64,000 nucleotides of DNA, from assembly GCA_037893225.1 (NCBI GenBank), contig JAZGUH010000117.1, forward strand, positions 3,968,001-4,032,000, read 5' to 3'. Under the pieces are notes generated by a model. It worked only from the letters and a program-made list of their open reading frames with translations. It made no database searches and was not told the origin of the DNA. The DNA is from Hippasteria phrygiana. Lineage: Eukaryota > Echinodermata > Asteroidea > Valvatida > Goniasteridae. A program made the translations under genes and the position numbers. Positions 30,905 through 44,200 of this stretch are shown here, piece after piece. Each line of letters opens with the position of its first letter. Position 1 is the first letter of the stretch.

Positions 30905-32255
30905 GTGAGTATGGAACTTGCTGACCTCTGGATTTATCTGAGTATAATTTTGTAATAGTAGATATTATACAACACCTGAGTAAATCTCCGCCTTCTGATT
31001 GGTGGATCGTTGATCACGTGCATTGAATTATTCCTCCCAATGCACGGCGCGGCTGCACCGCATAAATAGAAGTTCTATTCAACGGTGAATAGAACTTCCA
31101 TTGCACGGTCACGCCATCGGTCGCACCCTGACCAAACAGACGACGAGGATTTATTCAGGTGTTGTATACAAAAAATAATGAATGTTTCACGTTCGTGCAA
31201 TGGAAAGAATAATTTCATTCGGTGACAGATGGAATTTTCCATTCCACTCGTCTTCGCCTCGTGGAATGGAACATTCAATCTGTCACCTCATGAAATTATT
31301 CTTACCATTGCACTCGGAAACATTCATTATTTGTATACTGTAACAGTTTTAATGGCGAATACAAATGCTGTGAAGCACTAATGTCATGGTGTCAGCCTTA
31401 CATATATATACAGTGGTATGTGTGTTTGATATCCCAGTGTCCTGATACTTGTGTCCTTAAGCAAGATACTTTATTACAACTGCCTCTCATATATATGGGT
31501 ACCTGTCAGGATAGAGAACAGATTTCCTGATTTTTAACTTCTTCATAAAACTGATCTTATGGTCTATTGAACAAGGATAAAGGCAGAGCTGTCAACCAGT
31601 ATGAATTTTTGTTTATAAATACGGATTTTGTGAAATCCGACCATAATATTGTTTTGTCATGCATATTATACTATTTACTGTGCATAAATACTGGCTCATT
31701 ATTGCAATCCCAATCGAACGGATGCAACTTTAGCTTTGAAATTTTTTAAATGGAGATGGTACATCCAGCACATGGGTTCGTTAAACTCACCAGGGACGCG
31801 GCATGTCCCCTTTTTTGATACGCCGAATTTCATTCTCAATTTCATTGCCGTTTCAGCAGTGCGGACTAAGCTGCGTAAAAAAAAAAATCTGTTTTTCAGG
31901 TAAAGTTTAAATTTTGAGAAAAACATAGATTTTCTGAGAAAAATACTAATTTTTGCTTTCTGAATACTGAAATGAGTTTGAAAAGTGTGGCAGCTCTGTA
32001 ATGATTGCATGAAGCATTTTGAGACATTTGTATAAGGGTCATTCCATAAATTTCGGGTCCGAAAGTGTGAAATTTTTTTGGTGCCCCTGTTACACCTGAC
32101 CTGCGTAATTTCCCATCAAGTATCATTTAAATTGGCTTCACACTATTTTTTACTTGTTTGGCAGGTACTTTGCTTTACATAATCACTCTTGGAGATAGAA
32201 GGCATCAACCCTAACTCTGCTAAATCCATCAATTCAATACAAATTCCCACACACC

Positions 32256-32288
<33 letters not shown>

Positions 32289-35200
32289 ATGGGGGGGGGT
32301 ATGGGGGGGGGTATGGGGGGGGGTATGGGGGGGGTATGGGGGGGGTATGGGGGGGGTATGGGGGGGGTATGGGGGGGGTATGGGGGGGGTATGGGGGGGG
32401 TATGGGGGGGGTATGGGGGGGGTATGGGGGGGGTATGGGGGGGGTATGGGGGGGGTATGGGGGGGGTATGGGGGGGGTATGGGGGGGGTATGGGGGGGGT
32501 ATGGGGGGGTATGGGGGGGGTATGGGGGGGGTATGGGGGGGGGTATGGGGGGGGTATGGGGGGGGGTATGGGGGGGGGGGGTTAGGGTTATTAAAGAACG
32601 TGTCCAGAATTGTAAAATCTTATACATGTCACTATGTAACAGGGACACCAAAAATGTCACACTTTTGGACCCCAGATTTATGGAATGACACATAAAGCAC
32701 GGTAATACATTGTAAGCACCGCATTATTATTACAATGTATATCTGAATCCATCCAATATTTCCTCTTTTTGACATTATATTTTCCTTCACAGGGGGAGAT
32801 CGATCAGCTCAATCAGAAGATAGCTGCCCTCGAAAATGACCTAGTTAACAACCACGAGACCATCAACCAGCTCCGGAGTGCCGTCAAAGCTCTGGCTAAC
32901 GGGGACCTGTCGTTCAAGCTTCCCAAACTGGATGCTGTCGTGCCCATGCATCAGAACACAGATCCACACGTCACCAAGAAAGTTGAGCCTGTCCACCAGC
33001 CTGTGCAGGTGGATTCTAAATTGCCGCAACAGAGTTGGAAGCCCCTGCCATCTTTTGCTGTCGCCAAAGCCGAAGTCAACAACGAGGAGTGTGCATTTGG
33101 TGCCGCACCTAATGGGAATGATGTGGACATTCAGGTAATTTTGCTAATGTATACGCTCATAAACCACCAATCATGGCATTCAAGGCATTACATTATTACC
33201 CCTGCTCAGCAGGCCCATCAATTATTTGTGAAACAACGTTAGCTCCCTAACGAACTATGCAACCCTTGCTGCAAGTTAATCGGACTGGGCTTTAACCCAT
33301 ACCACCAGTGTCCCACAGGCAGAAGTGAATTATGGCAAAGGGTCTTGCTTAGGGACACAAGCAGCAGGACCCCCCCTGACCATTCCAGAACCCACAATCT
33401 GTAGTAGAACTTGCCTTTTTAGTCTAGTGAATGCTGAATCTATCGGTGGTTATTTTTTTCTTGCCCATTAGATGTTGGAAGTGTACAACAGCCTGCCGTT
33501 TGACAACCCCGATGGTGGCGTTTGGAAGCAAGGATATGATATAAAATATAGCTCAGACCAGTGGAATGAGGATCCACTTCGAGTGTTTGTGGTACCACAC
33601 TCGCACAACGACCCAGGTGAGGTAGTTAAAAGCTTGAAGGAAGGTTGCCTTCCACTCCAGTATCAGGCACTATAAAACAAAATTTGTAAAGAATGAAAGT
33701 TTGGCTGTGTGGATGCTCGCTCAATAGGCCAATATTACAATACCTTCTTAACCCCTTGCGTACGGATGACGCCATATGGCACAAAAAAACAGTGCCACCA
33801 GGCCGGATGACGCCATTGGCTGCTGTTTGTGCAGTTTCAATCCATTGTTGGATTAAACAGTGCCACCAGGCCGGATGACGCCATTGGCCGCTGTTTGTGC
33901 AGTTTCAATCCATTGTTGGATTATTATGTATGTTACACTTGTCTGCACAAGCACATTATGGCCGTTTAGGGTTTAATTTTCTTTGTAAGTGTAACATAAT
34001 TTTGATTGTGTAGTGCAGACAAATGGACTGTTTGTGCATGTAGGGTTTGTGCACTGCGCGTAGAGTTCCACGTATTTTGGATCTGGAAGTTAACGCTGCA
34101 TGCTTGACTTGTCATAACATGTTTTTAATTCTTTAATAGTTCGTACTATTTTAAATCCCAAATTTGAAATCCAAACTCATTATTTCTCTCCAATTTGTCT
34201 ACTTCTTTGACCACACCAGGTTGGATAAAGACTGTGGATAAGTATTTCAGCGACCAGACCGTTCACATCCTGGACAACATGGTGGTGAAGTTACAGGAAC
34301 ACCCCAAGATGAAGTTCATCTGGGCGGAGATATCCTACTTCTCTATGTGGTGGGAGAAAACCAGTCAGCAGAGCCAGGACATCACAAAAAGGTCTGGATT
34401 GAAGAAGAAAAAACAAAAATGGCTGAAATTGTTTTCATGTGAAACCCAACCATTCTATGTCGAGCTGCCAGAACCAATGTCCTCACGTTAAGAAAGTATT
34501 AAATGACGATAAGCTTTAAGGTTTATATTTTTAATTGGTTACCAGATAAATGTTGCAGTCATTTACATTGCATTTGGCTGGTTTCCAGCTTTAACTTGCA
34601 CTAAGGGTAATTTCTCAGATCTGGAGTTTGTCGCCATCCCCACTTGCAAGGGGCCAAATTGATGAACCCTGCGAAGAACATAGCACAGAAAAAATGTACT
34701 TAGTAAAATGGCTTACCAGCCGAAATGCATTTTTTTTATTTTTGTTGTTTTTTGCTTGATAGATTTTCCAAGCCATATATTTCCAAGTCTGATTGGTGGA
34801 TATTTGAAATTTTAGTGGATGTCTGTCATTAGTTTATTAACCCTCCTACTGTTATAACTATCATAACCAATCTAAAACATAAGCCCTTCCTCTCCAACAG
34901 CTTGTGTGTTTCAACCTGTCACTCGGTAGGTTTTAAGGTAGGGTAGTTGGCTCCATTTTGGCACCGAGAGAGGGAGGGTTAAAGGGACGTCAGTTGAAGA
35001 TACTGTGGGTGGAGGCTGGGCCATGAGTTCAGAAGTTATCACTCCTGATTGGTCGATATTACAGAACCGTTGCAGGTTATTGGAGGAGGGCCATTTGGAG
35101 ATGGTGACAGATGTTTGAGTCATGTTTTTTTCTTCAATAACACCAGTCTTGATTGGTGAATATCTTTCAGCTGACAAACGTTCCACCAATCACATTGCAG

Positions 35201-38200
35201 GTTATTGGAGGAGGGCCGATTGGAGATTGTGACAGGTGGTTGGGTTATGAATGATGAAGCCAACACCCATTACTTCGCCATGACGGATCAACTCATAGAA
35301 GGACATGAATGGATAGAAGCATTCCTAGGTGAGAAATTTAACAATTGTTGACCGCTGTTATGGGGCATGGCGTTTTCTATATCCAAGGGACGAATGGTAC
35401 CAGAGGCGAAACCGAGGGTGCCATGAGTTCTAATGGCACTATGGAGCGTCCATTACCTCACCCTTAGAGTTTACCCTCATTTCTAGGAATTCTGGACTAG
35501 AACCTTCTTGTTTTAAAGTGTCTAACAGAGAAAGGGTTAAAATACGGTTAAAACATGCTGTAACAGGTGTTCAACCCACAGGAACAATCAAACTGTCCCA
35601 AGCATTTATAAATACCATATATAGCTCCATAGGATCATCCCCCAGAATTGTCACTTCTGTAAAAAAAAAAGTAAGCCTATTTCTAAATGAAAATGCCAAA
35701 TTTAACAGTGCCAAAAAATCAAAAAATGCAATAAGTTGTGCGTATAAATTTGTAGCTACATGTTGATATATGGTGTACCTGTTTTGAACAGTGCCCTTTG
35801 GAACCTAGAGTCCCCCCCCCCCTTTAAGATAAGGCCACAAAAAAACCTTATGTTGCCCTTAAATGGGAAAAATTGTCAGAGAGGGTCGGTCGGGCAAATG
35901 TTTTGTTTGTTTGTTTGTTTGTGTTCTTTTTTGTTTTTAAACCATCCATGAAAACATCAAAACAATACTACGTGTCATGTAACTCGGAAGTCGGGAGGCC
36001 AAAAGTATGCTTATTTAAAAGTGAGATGGCGAAATGCACGATTGTGCTGTCATAGCTCTATTTAAAGACAATGATTTTAATAAAACTTGTTCATTTTGAA
36101 ATTTTGAACATTCCTTTAAAAAGAAAAAAAAACACCACAAAACGCCACCTGACTTTTGTGACTTGTAGTGGCGCTCGCGGAGGGCAAAACAACTATTTTT
36201 ATTTTTTGGCCTAAATTTTTTATCTCCCCTCCCCAAAAAAATATAATCTGGATCATCCCGCCCCTTTGGGCTTGGATTTATGCAACTGTCAGTAAGCCTA
36301 TCAATTGAAAATTGTGGCACCTTAACTTGCGGATCTACAATCTTGGACGTAACTCATGTGGCACCTCAACAGTAGACCACCACCCCCGTTTCCCCGCTCA
36401 ATGTTGATGTCTCTAATAGCGGATGTGGTGCCAATATCATGCTTTGCTTTGCAGGAGTTTCATCAATCATAGACTTTTGACCTCACCGAGCCAACATTGA
36501 AAGGGGAACCAAGAAAACTGACAGGAGTGGGATTTGAACCTGCGATTGCCAGCATACCATACTGGTGCTCTACCAACTGAGCTATCTTGCCCTATGTTGG
36601 TGGTCTCCCAAATTGTCAGTATCTTTGTTCGGGTGGGCGCTAGTCAGAAGTCATAAACCCAGAATGCCGTATAGCCATTGATCACGCTCAAATTTACGAA
36701 CAACCTGGAAAGCGACATTGTTGGGATCACTCAATGAGGATACGACTTTTTAACTTGCAATATCGTAACCCTTGTGGTTTGTTTGACGATATTATTTTTT
36801 TGGGCTCAGATTTTCCCACATGCAATTATAGTTGATTTAATTGTATATTGTTTCACAAGCTTACATTCAGACAATTCTACTAATCCTTCATGCTTGATAT
36901 ATCTAGGAGTGAAACCCAAAGCTGGCTGGGCCATCGATCCATTCGGGATGACATCCACTATGGCCTACCTGCTGCAGCGTATGGGCTTTGAGGCTATGTT
37001 GATCCAACGTACCCACTATGCTATCAAGAAGTACCTATCCCAAGAGAAGAAGCTCGAGTTTCTCTGGAGGCAAAATTGGGGTAAGCAATTTTTTGGTTCA
37101 GGTTTAGTAAACTTTGTAAGTAGCTCCATACAAACTGTTAAGCAGTCCTTCATTTTAAAAAATCCAGGAGAGCTACAAATCGTGCTTCTTAAATTTCTGA
37201 GGATCGCTAATAGCTGTCCTTAACCCTAACCCACCTCAATCCTCCAAAATCATCCTTGCAGTTTTGGAGGATTGAGGATGAATGGTATTTTTCTTAAAAG
37301 AGGATTTTGGAGGATTGAGGATGAATGCTGTTTCAAGCGGAGGATTGAGGATTAATGCATTTTTTGGGGCAGGGCAATTGGAGGATTTTGGAGGATTGAG
37401 GATGGTTCTCAGCAAAAAGGGTCTAGGGGGTTAGGGTTAACCCTAACCCTGCCAGACACAGCACAGTGCATCTGTGGTGACAGCTCCACTTTGCTGCACT
37501 CTCCACACAAGTCAATGTGACAGAGTATGCAATCTTATGCATCTGGCCGCAGGGTTGTAGCAAACATGCACTGGAGGGTTAGTATTAAAATAAACCGATA
37601 AACAGGAGTGCAATGACAGGTTAAATTGGTTGGTTTTTGTTGGAATATTAGGATTTACTCTAGGGGGCCCCATTGTTTTTGCATGCATACTTGAACAGTT
37701 TTATTGGAAAACAAAATCATGCATTTTCTGTCTTTACGAAAATGATTCTCAACCGTGAACCTTTTTACATCAAAAGCCAAAACGCTTGTAATATTTCTGA
37801 TCTCCGCATTTGTTTTAATATTTGCCTACTTACATTCACTTTTTTTCAACTGGCTTCGCGGTGGCGAAAGCCACGTGCATTATGAATAATGTTTATGCAA
37901 CAATGTTTGACTGGTTCCTGCCACACATTTCAATGGCCAAAGTCTAACATAGCGTAACAAGTCAAATTTAACATCGTAACATTGCCAAACAAACATGCTG
38001 CTGGTTTTGCGCGATACATACACACACTGATCTCTATAGAGATCAGGTTTTTCCTGAAAATGTTTTACCAACCAATAAGAGCAAGAAATTTGTGACCATC
38101 TCTGGACACAGCTGGCTGCATGCAGCTAGCTAGTACATTGTATACATATGCACGTATGTACATACAAAACTGATGCGCGTGGCTGGCCCCCTCCCCTTGT

Positions 38201-41200
38201 CGTCTTATCGAGCATGGTAACTCCTGGCGGAATAAACTTGAGTTTGTACATTACAAATGAATCATACAGTCCTTTTTTGCACTTTTATCACTTCTTATTG
38301 TCAAATTATCCATGTTTGAAAATTTCTCTTTGATTTGTTTATTGAATGCTATTTTTTACGCTCCTTTGGAGAGATGAGGAGCGCGGTAGAAGCGCCTGCG
38401 CGATCACGCTCCTTAAAAATGGACTAGTTAAGGGAAGACCTAACTAGCTGAGAGTGAGCATCACAGAGCTGTTTATTATTCAAGTTATGTATTAAATTCC
38501 CTAGATTATCTCTTAGCTAATGATGTGAGCATCCAGAGCAAGTGAGCCTGAGGGAATTCTGAGAGTTACCAGCTATTTTTTTGGAGTGAAGAACATTTTC
38601 ACAAGTGTGGCCGTCGTAGCTATTACATAAATGTTTTATGAGTTTCTCATGTTGAATAGTCCTCCTAGCTCCTAAAAGCTTTGATATTCCTTGTGTGCAA
38701 AGTCAAAAACAACTTATAACAATGAGCAACTGCGTAGTATTTATGTGGTGTAGATGCTACGCCATGGCAAAAGTTACATGCTGTTTTTTGTGAAATAGGC
38801 TGCAGTTCAAACACCTGTTACTATTAAACTTAATCTAACTTCTAGTGCAATGAATTAAATTTTCAAAGTGAACAAAGAAAAACTGGCAGGAGTGGGATTT
38901 GAACCTGCAACCTACCAACTGAGCTATCTTGCCCTATGTTGGCGGTCTCCCAAATGATCAGTGTCTTTGTTTGACATTGCAATGAATTTAAAAACGATTT
39001 CTGACAAACCAGACCACCGTTTCAAGCAGTTGCCACTGATAGACATGTGCACTGTTCTCAAACATTGAACATAATTAAACATTGACTGGTTCCCTCCCAA
39101 TGCACAGACCACGGTTCCAGCACAGATATGTTCTGTCACATGATGCCGTTCTACAGCTACGACGTTCCGCACACCTGTGGGCCAGATCCCAAGATCTGCT
39201 GCCAGTACGACTTCAAGCGATTGCCAGGTGGACGGATCGCCTGCCCTTGGAAAATCGCGCCGGTCCCCATCACCGATCAGAATGTTGCCAGAAAGTAGGA
39301 CCTTAAGTTGGTTACCGGCAGTAATGTCAGTGTTGCATTTTGCATGTCTAATGGATTTCAGCCGTTAATTATAATGCAATTTTACTCGTGAAAGAGTAGG
39401 GGTTTTGCCCCGGTGCTTCTGGTCCTCTCGGCACACATCCTATAAATACGGATGACAGCCATAGCCACAGTTTGAAAAAGACCACCGGGCTGGTTGTTGT
39501 CTATACGCGCATTGCTGCACGTACTCAATCCATCTATTTTTCAACTATATTGTTCTTGAATGGGAGTGTAATAAATAGATGGAGCTTTTTCAAACAGAGC
39601 TTTCATTCACACGAAAGGGTGGGCTCCAAGTGCGATGAATAGGACAACTCTATTCAGTGAAGTGTCCACTGTTTGCATTTACGCTTGGCTACACAGCTCA
39701 TTCTTGGCATACCAGCCCCCATCAATAACGGCCGGAAACGAGGGGTTAAATAATGGTATTAATTGAAATTCATAAGTTACACTATATCGGGCAGTGCCTT
39801 GCCATTCAACTGCACACAACTGTGTATATGTCAGTTACATATTATAAAATGTTGGCTGACCAGAAAAAACATTAGTGTTTAGCAAATTCCCTCTTTTTTC
39901 CAAAAACCATTTATCCCAAATTCATTTCATCATTGTATTCTTTGGGTAACTTCACAGGGCTGAAATTCTCTTGGATCAGTACCGCAAGAAAAGCACCCTA
40001 TACAGAACTAATATACTCTTGGCACCGCTGGGTGATGACTTTCGATATGATAAGGCTGTAGAGTGGGATCAACAGTACACCAACTACCAGATGCTGTTTG
40101 ATTACATGAATGCTCAGCCAGGCTGGCACGTTCAGGTAAGCAGGCTGTCACCTGTCAATGTGTTGAAGAGACATCCTAACCCCCCCCCCCCAACCCAATA
40201 TTTTTTTCAGACAAACATTTTTAAGGAATTGTCATGTACAGTGTAATATTCTTCTTAACAATCTTTCCAACCATAGTATGTTTGGGACGAACACTTTTTG
40301 TTGCCCAAGTGGGCGCTTCCAAGGCAATGTCTCTTCGAACTCAAATTGTTTTTATTCCATAATGTTCAGAATTTACAGGTTAAATATACATTTTCCATAT
40401 AATTGCTGATTAGTGGCTTGTAATATCAAAATTAACTTCTTGCGTACGGATGACGCCATATGGCGTAAAAAAAAAGAAGTGCCACCAGGCCGGATTACGC
40501 CATTTGCCGCTGTTTGTGCAGGTTCAATCCATTGTTGGTTATTGTTTATGTTACGCTTGACTCAAGGGGTTAATACAACCGAAACCAAGTGATCAAACTT
40601 CATATCCATCGAGAATTAATTCTGTCAAAAAGCCCGGCTGTGGCCGACCTAGTAGTAGTAGTAGTAGTGTCAACAAACGAAGAGGAAATATGGCGGACAC
40701 TCATAGGTAGAGGATTTGTTACTTGCCATGCCCATAGTGACGTCACCAGTTCATCTAGACTTATGGAAATGACGCCACACTGTCCTTTGGCATTTTGTCA
40801 AAATCCAACTGGATAAATATGTGTGAAAATCATTTACTTTATACTTTCCCAGTAGTTGGCCTTTGGGCACTTATTCCCACTGTCGTATCTTGCCAATTTG
40901 AGCCAGCAGCCACCAATCGGTAATCCCAATGCTAATCTGTAATTGATTCCCACACACAATAGAAAGGGTTCTGATGGCTGTTTTGAAAGCACCCGACATG
41001 TCTGACATGAAGCCTGACCCAGGGATGTCATGAATGACCCCTTGAATTAATTTTTAAAGTGAAAAAAGAAAACTGACAGGAGCAGGATTTGACCCTGTGA
41101 CCTCCGGAATACAGTACCGGTACTGAACTATCTCGCGCTATGTTGGTGGTCTCCCAAGTTGTCAGCCTCTTTGTTCCGGAGGTTGCAGGTTCAAATCCCA

Positions 41201-44200
41201 CTCCTGCCAGTTTTCTTTGTTCACTTTGGAAACTTCTTTAAATGTTGTTGAGCAAAAGAGCTGTCGTCATGCTGGCCCATGTTTGACACGAGTTGCAAGA
41301 ATTAATTCAAGAAGAGGCATTGGTGTATGAATTTTCAGTTTGTGTGGCCGTGTTTAGTAGAAACGTAGACCAATATTCCTCAGTTTTAGCAAAACTGTCA
41401 AGATTTTTGACAGCTTCTTTAAGATTTCTGGACACTGCTTCTCACAGGCCCAATTCGGCACCTTGTCGGACTATTTCAACACCGTCATTGAACACACCAA
41501 GGGGCCGACTGGTACCCAGCCCCAGGGGTTCCCCGTCCTGAGTGGGGACTTCTTCACCTACACTGATCGGGAACAAGACTACTGGTCCGGCTACTACACG
41601 TCCCGACCCTTCTACAAGGACATGGACAGGACACTGGAATCACACTTGAGGTGGGTTGCACTACAAGTATATTAATCCTCCGGTTCCCCGGGAAAAATAT
41701 CCCTTAACTATCCAAAGTCTGAGGGTGTTTATCAGTCAACGTAACGCAGACACTATTAGATTCTTTTTTTCAGAAATGTCAATCTGTGTTTTGTTCAATG
41801 CAGAGGAGCTGAAATAGTGTACACAGTGGCTGCCACTAAGGCCAGGCAAATAGGAATGGGTCAGAAATTTAATGAGGATTCCATGATCAAAATGCTGACG
41901 ACAGCGCGGAGAAACTTAGGATTGTTTCAGCACCACGATGCCATCACGGGAACAGCAAAGGATCACGTGGTGGTTGATTACGGTACAAGGTAAGTTTGCT
42001 CTTGGATAATTGGCAGTTTGTATTGGCAATGACATGAAAGATGCTCAATTTTGAGTTTCTAAACTCGTCACAGCAGTGACCTTGGAAGAGTTGAGAGTAA
42101 AAAGAGCTTTGAGTAAAAAAGTCTTGAGCATCTTCCAGGGTTCACTTTATAGTGTGTGGGTCGTTCTACATAAGCAATGGTTCACATTTATAGAAACCAC
42201 CAGAATAAGCCAGTTCGGTATTTCAACTGCGCATGTGCACAATGACATTTTATCCCGAATGACCCGCGTGACCTAACGCGCGTGTAAACACAAAAGGTTG
42301 GTCGCACAATGCGCACGTGTTAAATTAAGTCAGATTGGGCGTTCGCGTAACATGGCGTGACATTACGTCAGCAATTTTATCCCGAATGACCTTTGACCTT
42401 TGAGATACTGAGCTGGTTTATTCTCTACTCAGAGTAGAGACTGTACAGTTCCTCGATAAGAACATCCATCAGGAGCCAGTATCATAAACAATATTTAGAG
42501 AAACTTTACCAACAAAATGGCACCTGGTGAAATAACAAATTGAAATGTTTGCCCAATTTATTCTTGGTTTCTGTGGGAACCAATTTCTAATGATAAGCGT
42601 TACTTTACAGATTATTAAATTCAGTGAACGATATGCGTAAGGTCATGATGAAGTCCATCCATTTTCTGTTGTCGCCAGACCAAACCAAGTACACACCTTA
42701 CACTGCATTCTTTGACGTGGTAAGTCGAAGCCTATTTCTTTATACAGACCCCCTTGTCTTCTTATTGTCATTCTTTTTATTTCTGGTAATGAAATCAAGG
42801 ATTCCTTAAAAGTATATTTTAAAGCTTGGATGCCTGAAGGAACCAGTGGACAGAAGACAATGAAGAAAGATTCAAGTTGATTTTTGGAATTACGCAGGGA
42901 CTGAAAACCCAATCCACATGTAAGCCTCAGACGAGATTCGAACCCGGATCACAGAGGTGGATGGCGAGGAAAGTGTACCCCTGTGGCAACCCTCTTCCAT
43001 TCCATTTTAAGCTTTTGTCATTCGTTATTTCTGTTTGTGAAAAGGATTCCTCAAATTGGTTCCCTTTGCTCGCAAATCTGAACAAATCCAGTGATGTCAA
43101 AATGACGGAGAAGTTTTCAGATTTCAAGATATTAATAAAAAAATGTTTTTGGGGAAAATGGCAACACCAACCCAATAAATTTTCGTTTTGTCCACAATAA
43201 GAGTTTTCCCTTTTTTTGTGTGTGTCCAGGATGAAGAAAGCTCAAAACATGACGTCTTACCAGAAAAGAAAGTTTTAAAATTGTCAACAGAGGCATCAAG
43301 GTAAAAGTTTTTTTTATTAAACCCCCCCACCCACCCCCCCCCCTAATTTTTGCAAATTCAAAAACAAATCTCTTTACACTTTGTTTTCCTAGTATTAAGT
43401 TAATTGTTCATCCATCACTAATTTTCTGAATACTCAGCTCTTCGGTTTTGCATATGCTATAAAACATCGTGCATGTGCACAGTGGGTGGTAGAGTTTTAG
43501 AGCTTAGATGGCACATGTGAGCAGAGCTCCCAGCATGCAGTACTCCACTCTGAGAGTACATCAGTTCTCAAACACGACATCATTCCAAGCGACCCAAAGT
43601 CATTGTTCTGTAGGTAATTCTGTAGAGCTGTTCCTAGCATATGTTGCCTCTGGTATGTAATTCCATGGATTGTGGGTTTGAACCCGGCTGTGGGATCCTG
43701 ATACTCGTGTCCTTGAGCAAGACACTTTGTCACAAATTGCTTCTCTCCACTGTTTTCACTACTATTAATTAGACTTCATTAATCATTTTCAAATACTGCT
43801 TAAAACCACTCACATAATTTTCTTTTTTTATATGCAGCATAGCAGTATTTTATAACACGCTGACCCGTCAAAGGAACGAGCTAGTGCGACTTTACATCTC
43901 ATCGCCAAATGTCCAGGTTATGGACGGAGAGAAAAAAGTTATTCCCAGCCAGTGTAATCTGGTGTGGACTGACGACATGCAGACAGCCAGCGCTAAGTAT
44001 GAGGTGAGAGTTGTAGAGGATCCATAGACGTAGACAGTAGGATGCATTTCTATAGCACTGTATGATGTTGACATCACATATAACGTTAAACACAAACGGC
44101 ACAGCACAGCCACCCTGGGAACACAAATACTTTTAATTTGATGCCTGAGTCAAGTTGTGTCATCAGGGTTATCAGGGTTGCTGGTACTCTGCTCTTTCTT

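Noticed and set aside
32189..32695. Glycine/proline-rich reading frames
   Set aside because: They are translations of the TATGGGGGGG minisatellite in several frames, with no splice or domain support.
36535..36600. tRNA gene
   Set aside because: A and B boxes are clear, but the acceptor stem does not pair and the same text recurs as truncated and inverted SINE copies.
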